A stretch of 64,000 nucleotides of DNA, taken from contig NC_073359.2 in assembly GCF_027580225.2 (NCBI RefSeq), positions 14,144,001-14,208,000 of the forward strand, written 5' to 3'. Numbering within the stretch: the stretch's first letter is position 1; each line of letters opens with the position of its first letter. Source of the DNA: Misgurnus anguillicaudatus. Taxonomy: Eukaryota; Chordata; Actinopteri; Cypriniformes; Cobitidae. A program made the translations under genes and the position numbers. Positions 36,147 through 46,800 of the stretch are shown piece after piece. The notes below the pieces were generated by a model. It searched no databases. It was given only the letters and a program-made list of their open reading frames with translations, and had not been told where the DNA came from.

Positions 36147-38183
36147 TCAGAGTTGTTCGTAGCCTTGTCCACGACGTTCACGGACAAGCACAAAGGTCAA
36201 AATTGCAATGAGACAAACTGCTGCAGCTACAGCTCCCAAAATAATCGGAATCATTCGCTTGTTGTAATCCGCCCAGCATTCAGCATCTAAAATAAAGTTA
36301 TAAAAAAGTTATCTTTGGGTATGCATTTTATTTTATTTTTTATTTATTTTAATTTTTTTAAAGAAAACATGTAAAATAACTCATTTTAGTTTACAAAATG
36401 TTACTTAGTTGATTTATTTATATTTACATTTAAAAACATACTGTATTATGTAGACATGTGCAGGCTGATATCCCACCTTTTCCGAACGCTCCATTAGCCA
36501 GATCAAAAGCTTGCATCTGCAGAGGTATAAGTTTAACTCTGAAGTTATTTGCCAGTATCAGCATCGTCTCAGACTTGCACTTGAAGCTCAGGCCATTGCT
36601 AGTTTTGAACAGGTTTTCATGATCCACAATTCCAATGTAGGGTTTACCTATTCATTGTAAAAAAATATTAAATCAAAATTACATCAAAAGTATAATTTTT
36701 ATCAAACTAATGGTTACATGTCAATCTCTTGAAAGACTAGATTCACCACAAAATCAATAGAAAGATTTAGGGGCGGTTTCCAGGACAGGGCTTATCCTAG
36801 TCCCAGACTAAAATGCATGTTTGAGCTAACTTTAATTTAAAAACACCTTGTCTTGTTTATTTTTAACATATTTCATTAACATTCATTTCATATTGACATT
36901 GTTATGTCTTAAGATGCACACCTGTAGTATTTTGTAAGGTATGTTTGTAAAAATGACCAAATATTTAAAAGGCCTAGTCCTGGATTAACCTAAACCCTGG
37001 CCGGGAAACCACCCCATATAGTTTATACTTACTTTGGCATTTTTTACAAGGAGGGGCGGGATTCAAAAGACCTTTAATAGTCTTCACATACGAGAAACCG
37101 CCTTCCTGTAAATGTGGTTAATAAAAAATAAAATATATTAGCATGTTGATGTCGATGATGTTTTTATATTTGATAAGGTTAATTAAATAATTATATATTT
37201 TAGTTTATAAAAAAGTTAAATCAGTTTAAATTAAATCAGATGAGCTGTAGGTACCTTTATAAAGGTGAACTCTAGATGTCCACCTTCAAAGTCCAATGAG
37301 AGCACTGATTTAGTGTCCCCACAATATCCTGTGGCTTGTATTAAGCTGGGATTCAGGTTGTAATAATAATTTTTCTGCAATACAAAGAAAGTAAATCATA
37401 CCAATATTATATAAATTAATGGTGCATCATGCATATAAAAAAGTAAAATTAAAATAATTAGCAAGATTCAAATTTCTAGGAGGATCAACAAAAGTGCTGA
37501 TAGGCTTGTTTTGCAATATGCTTATCCTTGGCGAGTCGTTAACTGACTTAACACAGTGTTGGTCATCAACCAAATGAGTTCTCACCCCTTGAAAATATAT
37601 GCTGAGACTTGAAATAAAAGTGCTGAGACTCTAACAGGCTTACTTTGTTCACCCTCACGACATACTCCACTCCCAAACTGGCCCGCACACATACTTTGCC
37701 CTGAGGGTTCTTTAAAGTGCATGTAAACTGAAGTGGAACGGTTTCTTTGGGCTGAAGAATAGGTCTCTTGGGCAGATTTGTAGCATTGTTGTGGCTATCA
37801 TGGCCTTCAACTGTAGAAGCTTCTTTTGTTATAGAGTCAAACGCATTTGAGGTGAGAGTATTTCCTGTAAGCACAAAGCAGTTGGCAAAGTGTTAACCAA
37901 GGTTGAGTTATTAGCTATTGGGTTTTACATATTTACTGTGTAATACGGTGCAAAGATACTAAACATATATATATAAAGAATGTACATGAAAGTGATGTGA
38001 ATGTATCCAGATGAGCTAAATATTGCATTTTATAACATTCACAGAAGTAAACATTTATGTTGTTCACATTTAATTCAAATGATATTTAAGTCTGTATGCA
38101 ATACAAACACAAATCAACTCACCTCGCCACTGCAGAGAGCACAGTATCAGAAACAGAAGGGTGATGCGACTTGTGTGAATCAT
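36147..38183 (-). CDS. lamp3: Lysosome-associated membrane glycoprotein 3-like (complete, 6 exons)
   Basis: Type I lysosomal/endosomal membrane protein. Exons (5' to 3'): 38183-38123, 37864-37644, 37374-37255, 37105-37033, 36647-36477, 36286-36147; 786 nt, 261 residues, phases consistent, all GT-AG. Exon 1 is a signal peptide (TLLFLILCSLQWR). A short Thr/Ser/Asn-rich segment (residues 21-65) precedes one LAMP domain. This has cysteines in FTCTLKNP, GYCGDTK, PPCKKCQ, SFKCKSE and AECWADY, and the family-like stretch LIPLQMQAFDLANGAFGK. A membrane span follows (MIPIILGAVAAAVCLIAILT), then a basic tail ending GYEQL, a C-terminal Tyr-x-x-hydrophobic sorting signal. Human LAMP3 is about 416 residues; the shortfall is mostly the mucin-like region. 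Position next to mccc1 supports lamp3; another LAMP paralogue is possible. Confidence 0.85.
36771..37016. repeat. MITE in a lamp3 intron (GGGGCGGTTTCC type)
   Basis: The left end ggggcggtttccaggacagg and right end ccctggccgggaaaccaccc are imperfect inverted repeats. Inner tagtcccagactaa and aggcctagtcctgg also face each other. Related fragments are at 1-120 and 50840-50935. Confidence 0.8.
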
Positions 38184-38540
38184 ATTGAAAAGTGTTTTGG
38201 GGTTGCAGAACAGTTTTTGTTATATGCAGCTTACATGCGGCAGTCAAGTAATACACACACGTTTGTGAGGGAGGACCAATGTGGTTTTGATGTCATCAGC
38301 TTGTTTAACATCAGGAAGCAACTTTGACCTGTACATTTTAAACTGTTTTAAAATTAATACAGAATGTTTGTGTAATATTTTGTAAAAAAAAAAAAAAGTA
38401 TTAGCTATGTGTTCTAATTATATTTGCCAATTCAAATATTTATTTTATATTTAATGTCATTATTTACAGTTAAATTCAGTTATATTTATAGCCAAAGAAT
38501 TTGCATATACAGTATCTCACGAAAGTGAGTACACCCCACC

Positions 38541-39660
38541 TGTCATGATTTCAGTTTTACCGGCTGCTGTATTTTTGTTTCCCTGTGTTTGTGTTTTGTG
38601 TCTCGTTGCAAGTTCGTCTTTGTATGTGCTCGCCCGTTTCTAGCCTTGTCTAGATCCTAGTCTTGTCTTGTCGTGTCGTGTGAGTTTTCCTAGTCAGTTA
38701 AAGGTGCAGTGTGTAATTTTTAGAAGAATCTCTTCACATAAATGCTAAATATTTTACAAAACTATATGATCAAGGGTGTATAAAGACCTTTCATGTAATT
38801 TACCGTTATGTTTTTATTACCTTAAAATTAGATGTTTTTATCTACATACACAGAGGGTCCAGCCATTTTGTGCTGCCATGTTTCTACAGAAGCCCTTAAC
38901 GGACAAACTTTTTTTACCAAGTTGTCTCCGACGATGACATGTTTGTCCGGTGGCGGCTAACGTAGTTCCTCTATGCGTTTCAAAAGCAAAGGATGAGCAG
39001 TGGACTGAGCCGTTGGTTGCAATGCACAACCTCACCACTAGATTCCGCAAAAATCTACATACTGCACCTTTAATAGTATATTCCCTGTTTATCTGTGCTC
39101 TCTGCTACCCGGAAGATTTGGTTTACCGCTGCTGTTTCCATCAGTGATCCTCTGTTTCATCTTCTCATTAAAGACTGCCTTATATCTCCATCTCCGTGCA
39201 GAGGATTCTCATCACGGCTTTGCCGCTGTCCAGCAGGGCGATCCTTCGCCTTGGGAGCTGTCCAGCTTCTCCCTGTCAGCACTCAGCACCACTAACGCTC
39301 TCTCTCTCTCTCTGCCCGCCACAGGATCACTTCTCTCGCCCAGGCGAGTTGTGGATTTCTCTTGCGGTGCCGTGTGCCATCCTTCCTCTCTCCCACCGTC
39401 CGTTTAAGTGTGGCTGGAGCCCGGACGTGTGTGGTTCTCTCTCTGACCCAGTGTGTGTGCTCATCGCCTTTTTGCCATCTGCCTCGATGTGGCCTGTGTG
39501 CCCAGACGTGCTACTGACTCTCCTTTATATTATTTTATTTCAATAAATATTTATGTTCATCTGCACTGGGATCTCTCTGTGTTTTTTGCCCTCACACCAC
39601 CATTTTATTATATCTTCTCAAGGGACTATTTTATAGAAATTAATTTTGGATATATTGTAG
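38541..39660 (+). repeat. Retroelement-like non-coding segment, split by a MITE
   Basis: The sequence starts tgtcatgatttcagttttac and continues after the MITE into a stretch rich in CTCTCTCT and ending ttcaataaatatttatg near 39540, an AATAAA-bearing 3'-end-like sequence. No reverse transcriptase or gag is seen. Open frames of about 60-116 codons at 39095-39665 overlap in several frames and look accidental. Confidence 0.4.
38702..39069. repeat. TTAA-type MITE, about 368 bp
   Basis: Flanked by TTAA (38698-38701, 39070-39073). The left end aggtgcagtgtgtaattttt is inverted, imperfectly, as aaatctacatactgcacct at the right. A related left end occurs at 17694 (ttaaaggtgcactgtgcagg). Confidence 0.8.
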
Positions 39661-39729
39661 AGTAGTCCATTCTGATTGTATAGCAGTACAAGATTTACTG
39701 TCCTCTAAAAATTACTTAACATAAAGACA

Positions 39730-42264
39730 TTATTGTCTGCTATGAGGAAAAGTTCCGCCCGGACCGAATTGTGCAAACACCCGTCACTTCCGGGTAACCC
39801 CGGGCAACCAAATCAGCGGTAATGCCTAACAGGTGTGTGCGATGAGGTGGCGATCGTTTAGTGGGCAATTCACACGCTGGAAGAAGTATAAAGGAAGCGT
39901 GCAAGATACAGGAAGTAGTCTATGGTTGGAAAGAAACACTGCGGGTGAGGCTGTGTATATGCTGTTACGGAGATGAGGGGAACAGGCAGAGGCATTCAAG
40001 AGGATTCGCTGACTGAATGAAGCGTTTGGAGATGAACCAACAGAACAGGTTTGAAGAGAACGAAGTTTGAGGAGAAGGAGTGTTAAGAAGGAGGAAAGAA
40101 AAATGCTCCTGAAACTGTGAGTACAGCGGGTTGTTTACTTTCATTGAGACACCAGGAAACGGAGATTAATTCTTTGTGTGGAGATTGTTCATTGTTTAGT
40201 GGCCCCAACGTGGAGAACGAAGCGGGTGGGCGAGTCAGAGGATTAAACACATCGATACCACTCCCGTGTCAGCGATCCCAACGTTTCCCTCAGGGTGTGT
40301 CTTGACGTAGTGCGGAGTACTGGCCCTACAAGTCACTAAAGTGTGTGTATTGCAGTGGGTGAGTGTGCTTTTTGACATGTGCACCTGAAGTCCTGCAGTG
40401 CTGTGCCATGTCTCCTGTTGTCTGTACTCGCCCCTAGGTCAAGCAAATCCCTGTGGGTGCCACGTGAGCTGCTGTGGCGGCGACCGCCATCTTGTGTTTA
40501 CCCACCTACAACTCCAGCCCTTGCGTACAAATAAGAACGAAGTCGAGCGAGTACATCAAGTGAGGTATTGTGGGGGAAGACCATACTGTAAAAAGGGGAG
40601 TGGTGAAACTGTTACAGACAAGTATAACCGTCTGCGTGCATGTCTTGTACTGTGGAGAGAGTCCAGCTGCCTGCCTCTCTGATCTAGGTGCCTGTCTGGC
40701 CACTGGAAGGAACGAAAAGCAGGCGTATCAGTCTGACTGCATGGACATAGTGTTGCGGTCCCATCTACCTCCCTTTCCCGGGACGACATCGGCCGTGCTC
40801 AGCCCAACAAGTAGCAGTTGGAAGCTGGTAAAGACCACCCTCCCTAGCCCTTGAACGAAGCCAAGGTGACGTATGGTTTTTCTTGTCCATGTTTGCAATA
40901 ACTGGCTCTGAACCTGTAGAGTCCAGATGCAGTAATTGAGATAACCCGTTGCCCGCAATAAAGCTAAAAGCTATACTTACCTTGAAAGTCCTGTAAGCCC
41001 AGAACAGCACGCCCCAGTGAGAGACCGAGTGTTACCTGAACCGAGCTAAAAGCTATACTTACCTCGAAAGTCCTGTAAGCCCAGAACAGCATGCCCCAGT
41101 GAGAGACGGAGTGTTACCTGAACCGAGCTAAAAGCTATACTTACCTCGAAAGTCCTGTGAGCCCAGAACAGCACACCCCCGTGAGAAACAGAGTGTTACC
41201 TGAACCGAGCTAGTAGCTATACTTACCTTGAAAGCCCTGTAAGCCCAGAACAACACGCCCAGCGAGATACAGAGTGGTATCTGAACCAAGTTAAAAGCTA
41301 TACTTACCTTGAAAGCCCTGTGAGCCCAGAACAGCAGGCCCAGAGTGTCACCTGACCCAAGCCAAAAGTTATACTTACCTCATAAGCCCCATAAGTCCAG
41401 GACAGCACGATCCAGCAACGACCAAGTGCATTCCGACACGACACAGAAGTTATATTTATTCCGTAGGCCCTGCAAACCCAGGACAGAACGTTTTAGTACT
41501 GGTAAAGAGTATTATCGGCCCAAGTAAAAGACTGCACTCACCTTGTCCTTTGCCTGTGACTTTAGGAGCCTTGTGCGTCGAGCTGTGAGGACCTCGGGTC
41601 CACGGACAGAGAGGAGTTGTCCAAGCATCCAGTGGAGAGAGAAAACAGAAGGAACAAGTTTCTTCCAAGTCAGAACCAGTAGCAATACTTACCTTGCCCT
41701 TTACTTGTATTCTCAGGAGTTCTGCTGCAGCGTGTGGTGTCCATCTCCAGCCTCCGGGGAAGTAGACATCGACCAAGCGCCCTGTAGAGAGGAGTGGAGA
41801 GACAAGTCATTCCTAACTCCGACCCAAGGAATATAACCTTCACCAGGTTGCAGGTAGCCGCTTCAGCCTTCCACCCACTTACTGTGTTTCTACTGTATTT
41901 CTGCCTCCAGGAGAAAAGGAGGGCGCCACGTGTCATAAACCACAAGGAGGAGGACAAAAGGCCCCCAGGAGGATATACTTACCGGCCGTAGGAACAAAGG
42001 AGCTCCGTTTCCCCTCTCCCTTCATATATGTAGAAACGGTAGGGATATGAAGCGGGTAAGCGGATTAAACTGGTTCAGCCGGTGGTCGTTGGTCGCGCAC
42101 CGGCTAGGCATCACGTTGAAGGACAACCAGTAGTTCAGTGGTGCGATGACCTTCACAGCAACAGGAACTGGGTCTGTTTGTCTCATTGTCCTCGGGGTCG
42201 AGGACGAGACAGGGAGACAAAAACAGAGTTCTATTAGCGTAGGGGCCGTTCGCATGTAATGCAA
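39730..42264 (+). mobile_element. Element B: non-coding repeat element, left portion
   Basis: Starts near tgtctgctatgaggaaaagt and contains no credible coding frame. It shares sequence style and local words with element A (ctggaggcagaa versus ctgcctccag; aaaccacaaggaggagg). Its matching 3' end (ctcgtgtgcttggtcattgg, ctcctcgaggtgg) seems to lie at 46590-46800, with the LINE inserted between. It carries an array of splice-like modules at 40963-41440. Its exact class is not clear; I call it a non-autonomous element. Confidence 0.5.
40963..41440 (-). repeat. Tandem array (82-bp unit) of micro-exon-like modules, element B
   Basis: About six copies of an 82-bp unit; the word gctaaaagctatacttacc recurs at 40963, 41045, 41127, 41209, 41290 and 41361. 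On the minus strand each of the first five copies reads acceptor-like tgggcttacag or tgggctcacag, a 10-nt block (gactttcaag or similar), then the ideal donor gtaagtat. The octamer GTAAGTAT occurs eight times on the minus strand between 40973 and 41982, two of them (41685, 41975) outside the array. No protein frame is needed to explain the conservation. Confidence 0.8.
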
Positions 42265-43650
42265 GTGTCATACATTATAGTGGTTTAAGTCAGCTCGGTT
42301 CCAGACAGGCTAACTATTGCGGCAAAAGTATATTACCCATATGAGGTATGTGAGTGCTTTGTTCTAGACAAAATAACTACTGCGGGAAAAGTACATTTAC
42401 TGGACATTTTATGTAAATGCTTTGTTAAAGAAGAATGTCTTAAGTTTAGATTTAAATTGATCGACTGTGTCTGATACTCGAACGTTGTTTGGTAAGTCAT
42501 TCCAGAGCTTAGGGGCCAAGTAGGAAAAGGATCTACCACCTTTAGACACTTTTGATATTCTAGGGATAATTAAGTGACCAGAATTTTGTGAGCGCAGTTT
42601 ACGTGGTGGATTGTATTCTGATAGTAGTTCTTTAATATACGAGGGCGCTAGGCCATTTAAGGCTTTGTAGGTGATTAGTAATATTTTAAATGGTATGCAA
42701 TATTTAACTGGTAGCCAATGTAAAGATGTCAGAATTGGAGTAATGTGGTCATACTTTTTAGATCGAGTAAGCACTCTTGCGGCGACGTTTTGAACCAGCT
42801 GTAGCTTGTTTACCTGATTTGAATGGCATCTCCCGAATAACGAGTTCTATTCTAGAGGTCATAAAAGCATGTATAAGCTTTTCTGCATCTCATGCAGACA
42901 GCATATGGCATATTTTTGATATATTTCTAAGATGGAAGAATGCTGTGCGGCAGACGTTGGAGATGTGACTATCAAAAGATAGATTTCTGTCGAACATTAC
43001 GCCTAAATTCTTAACCATGGAAGATGGCACCACCGTGCAGCCATCTATGGACAACTTGCAATCTGACATATTATGTTTGGAGCGATTTGGTTCAATAATA
43101 AGTATCTCAGTCTTATTGGAGTATAAGAAAATTGGCATAAGAAAGTTATGGGCCAACCAATCCCTATTATCACTAATGCAGTCTGTTAGCTTAGCAAACT
43201 GGTGGGTTTCGCTAGGATGTGACGAGATGTAAAGCTGGGTATCATCTGCATAGCAGTGAAAACTTATGTTATGTTTCCTGATAATGTCTCCTAGAGGTAA
43301 CATATATAACGAGAATAGGATAGGGCCTTGAACTGATCCCTGAGGTACGCCGTATTTAACGGGGGAGTGATATGACTCTTCCTCATTTACAAAAACAAAG
43401 TGATATCGATTGGTTAGATACGATCTAAACCAGGCTAACGCCTGACCACTAATGCCAACATAGTTTTCTAGTCTATTGAGTAAGATTCTTGGATCTATTG
43501 TGTCAAAGGCTGCACTAAGGTCTAGTAATATAAGGATTGAGATTTCACCACGATCGGATGTTAATAGGAGGTCATTTGTAACTCTAAGCAGCACTGTCTC
43601 TGTGCTATGGTGGGGCCTGAATCCTGATTGGAATTTTTCATATGTATTAT
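42265..43650 (-). pseudogene. L2/CR1-like LINE, 3' half (reverse transcriptase to tail)
   Basis: Minus-strand frame with [49 protein letters not shown] and CYADDTQLY, which are reverse-transcriptase motifs ending in the catalytic YADD. After a break near 42780-42890 the C-terminal LTRSKKYDHITPILTSLHWL part follows to NKAFT (42409). It is the same family as 21126-21620. Its upstream half is at 46032-46590, separated by element A. Confidence 0.9.
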
Positions 43651-46031
43651 TGTCACAAGTCGGGGCGGACCCAGATGCTATGAGGTCACGCCCCTTTCTA
43701 ATTTTCCACCTCGAGGAGGTTCCCAAAGCCACCCCAATGACCAGACACACAAGATAAGAATAAAATTAAAATGAAACTTTATTAAATTACTTAAAATTAA
43801 ACAGTCAGGGAAGGGGAAAAGGGGACTTAAAATAAGGGCCTCTTCTGGCCTCCAGGCAAATTTAAAAGAGAGGGGAGGGGACGGCCTTTTGGGGTCTCTT
43901 TTATCCGTGGCGCCCTCCGCTATCCTGGAGGCAGAATTTCAGGTAACTAGTAGCAGTGGGCACGATGAGTACTCTTCGGGTAACTGGTTCGTAGTCTTCC
44001 TCCTTTAGAGGGCTCAGGGCTGTAACACAAGATCACACGGCACCTTTAACTGTGACTTTCTCTTTTACTTGCAGGTGGCTTATAGCAATGGATACGGTAA
44101 GTAATCTTCGAGTCGCTGGTTCGTAGTCTTCCTCCTTTAGAGGCTCGGGGCTGTAACACAAGATCACACAGCACCTTTACCTGTGACTTTCTCTCTTACT
44201 TGCAGGTGGACTGGTGGCGGTGGATACATTGAGTACTTTTACAGGTATCTGGTTAGTAGTTCTCCTCCTTTAGAGGGCTCGGGGCTGCAACACAAGATCA
44301 CACGGCACCTTTAACTGTGACTTTCTTTCTCTTACAGGTGGACTGGTAGCAGTAGATACGGTGAGTACTTTTACGGGTAACTAGTTAGTAGTTTTCCTCC
44401 TTTAGAGGCTCGGGGCTGTAACACAAGATCACACGACACCTTTAACTGTGACTTTCTTTCTCTTACAGGTGGACTGGTAGCAGTGGGTACGGTAGGTATT
44501 TTCCCAGGTATCTAATTCGTACTTGTATGGGACTTTTCGTAGCCTACGGTGTGTGTGCAGTGGATGGATTTACTCACAGACCCTCCGTGGTGAGATGGTC
44601 ACTTATGGCCTTTACCTCCAAGGCCTCTATCACAAGCTAGGGGGGATAGAGTACTGTCACCGATGAGCCGAACGCTGCCCTCTCCTCCCTGTATGTGTAG
44701 CTCCAGAGATCTGGACAGGGGCGCACCTTTGAAGAGGCTCCGGGACAGACAGGTTACTACACTTCTACACACACACTTTGCTTTTCTTCACATATGCATC
44801 AGCACTCGAATCTCTACTCACGCAAAGGTCTGAGTCTCCAGTGTAATCCACCACCAACTGCACTACAATGGGGACTCTGGATGCCACGCCCATCTCCACA
44901 CTGAATCACTGCGCAGCAGATGCTTTAATAGCACTTCGCCCACCGCACGGCGTCTCCTCTCGCGGCCGACTCGCTATAATGGCTCCTGACAACAAATACA
45001 CAGCACAACACTGCACGACATCAAGTGCACACATCCAGCAAAGTCACGACTCACCCACGACACACCTTAAGTGAAAAATAGTAAGGTCAGGCCAAGATCT
45101 TCCCGGAGTCGGCTGTGGGCCGGCGGGGCGGTGTAATCGAAGGCTGTTGATTGAAGTAGCTATTGCAATGGTCCTCCTTCCTTAAAATGCTGCACTGCCG
45201 GCTCGCCCACCACTCTGCTCCGTGACAGGGCCGCTATCTTCGTTCGCTGGGGGCTCACACACACATGAAACAACGTACTCTCAATAATTACATCCAGCTG
45301 TAAATTCCTTGTACTCACGGTAAGTTGTCACACTCTCTCTCTTGGTCTCCGTGGCATCCACACGGCTAAGTTGCATGTAATCCAGTCGTATTTATCCAAC
45401 GATTTCAATGAGGATATGCATGTCAATACTTTCACAACACCAATAACTTTCAATAAACTCAGCCAACGATTTCTCCTCTTCTTCCGTTTCCAACTCGCAT
45501 CTCATTTAATCCTCCTTCTGTACGCCACAGCAGCACCAGTATCCACTTCACCACCGTAAACAATGAACCCAATCAGCACAACAAGCCCGATGGGCAAAAC
45601 GAACCACTGGTTCTCGCGTCCTCTTCTGTGGTGCTCCTTTAATAAAACGACCTCCACTCCTTTCTTTCGGCTCCTTCAGCCGTCTTCTTTCTGCTCGCTT
45701 TAGCGATCCCCGGATCAACGGCGCCTTCTAAGGAAGGGGTGTTTAATCTGCCCTTGGCGGAGCAGAGCTTACCCCGAAATCAACTCTCCAGTCAACCGCG
45801 CCCATACTGTGTTTCTATGGGCCTATTTAGCTGTCTTCTCTTCATTCTTCCTCCAATCACAACTGCCACTTTTAAATCCGCACACCTGTTTCTTGTAAGC
45901 CCCGATTGTGTTGCCCCAGACAACCAGGAAGTAAAGAGTGTTTGTGAAAGAAGGTCTGGCAGGAAACCATCTTCAGGTGGAACCAATCTCCGCCACTTTT
46001 GGTTCCGCCCTACAATAGTCGCCCTGTGACA
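43651..46031 (-). mobile_element. Element A: 2.38-kb non-coding element inserted in the LINE
   Basis: The termini tgtcaca (43651) and tgtgaca (46031) are inverted. On the LINE strand the flanks repeat ATAA, or AATAAT if the element is taken as gtcaca...tgtgac, so the target duplication is 4-6 bp. Removing the insert restores the LINE reading frame through AATAAT. The minus strand near 43770 has taataaagtttca, an AATAAA-type end, and resembles 46620-46770 on the + strand. No LTR pair and no coding frame were found. Confidence 0.75.
43941..44520 (+). repeat. Tandem array (131-132-bp unit) of micro-exon-like modules, element A
   Basis: Five copies begin at about 43941, 44073, 44204, 44336 and 44467. 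On the + strand each has a pyrimidine-rich tract (ctttctttctcttacag or cttttacttgcag), then a 22-23-nt block such as gtggactggtagcagtagat, then a donor: gtaagtaa at 44097, gtgagtac at 44361, gtaggtat at 44492. Two copies have a weakened tgagtac donor. Blocks are 44075-44096, 44338-44360 and 44469-44491. Blocks are not multiples of three, so in-frame protein repeats are unlikely. Confidence 0.8.
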
Positions 46032-46590
46032 TTATTATTCGCTATGAATGTGCGTAGCTGGCTTTCCACTACTTTTTCTAATATTTTAGAAAGAAAAGGT
46101 AGATTTGAGATTGGTCTAAAGTTATTAAGATCTCCCTGGTCAAGGTTTGGTTTTTTAATGAGTGGTCTAATAACTGCTAGTTTGAAAGCTGTTGGAACGT
46201 ATCCTAATTCTAGAGATGAGTTAAATATATTTAGTACCGCGTCTGATACTACATGAAATACCTCTTTTAGTAATTTTGTGGGAACGGGTTCTAGTATACA
46301 GGACGATGATTTGGATGACGTTACTAGTTTAGAGAGCTCTTCTATTGTAGTAGGTTTAAATGACTCAAGATGTTCATATGGTAATCTAGTGATAAATGTA
46401 CTATTGGGTATAGTGGTGGCTGCTTGTGTAGTTTCTGTGTTTTCCCTAATGAACATAATTTTGTTAGTAAAGTTTCTGTTTGTTCTTTGTTTCTAGTCAG
46501 TTTCGCAACTGTGCTAAATGGGAAACGAGGGTTGTTATGATTTTCTTTAATAAGCGTACTAAGATAGGTAGATCTGGCGGTTTTTCTCCT
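46032..46590 (-). pseudogene. L2/CR1-like LINE, upstream part of reverse transcriptase
   Basis: The minus-strand frame includes PVPTKLLKEVFHVVSDAVLN, VIRPLIKKPNLDQGDLNNFR and PISNLPFLSKILEKVVESQL, the N-terminal reverse-transcriptase block of the same LINE as 42265-43650. Further upstream the YLSTLIKENHNNPRFPFSTV stretch continues to about 46590, where the sequence changes to the 3' end of element B. The endonuclease domain is absent. Confidence 0.88.
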
Positions 46591-46800
46591 GCAAGAGGGG
46601 AAAAGAGACAGAAGACGACATTTTAGATTCCCCTTTCCCTTCCCAAGAATATTTTTACTAATTTAAATAAAGTTTGTTTTAATTTTACTTATCCTTCTCT
46701 CGTGTGCTTGGTCATTGGGGTATCTTTGGGGACCTCCTCGAGGTGGAACTTAGGGAGGGACGTTAGTGGTCCGCTCTGACCGGTGACACATACATGTTGT
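46591..46800 (+). repeat. 3' end of an element related to A and B
   Basis: cttggtcattggggtatctt, ctcctcgaggtgg and an upstream aaataaagtttgttttaatt parallel the minus-strand end of element A (ctggtcattggggtggcttt, cctcctcgaggtgg). Most simply this is the right part of element B, cut off by the LINE insertion. Confidence 0.6.

Noticed and set aside
39095..39665. Several overlapping Ser/Leu-rich open frames
   Set aside because: They come from CTCTCT-rich retroelement sequence in three frames at once; none has codon structure or homology.
40398..41991. Many 60-106-codon frames on both strands in element B
   Set aside because: They overlap each other in antisense and traverse the tandem array; the repeated units carry splice signals, not a repeated peptide.
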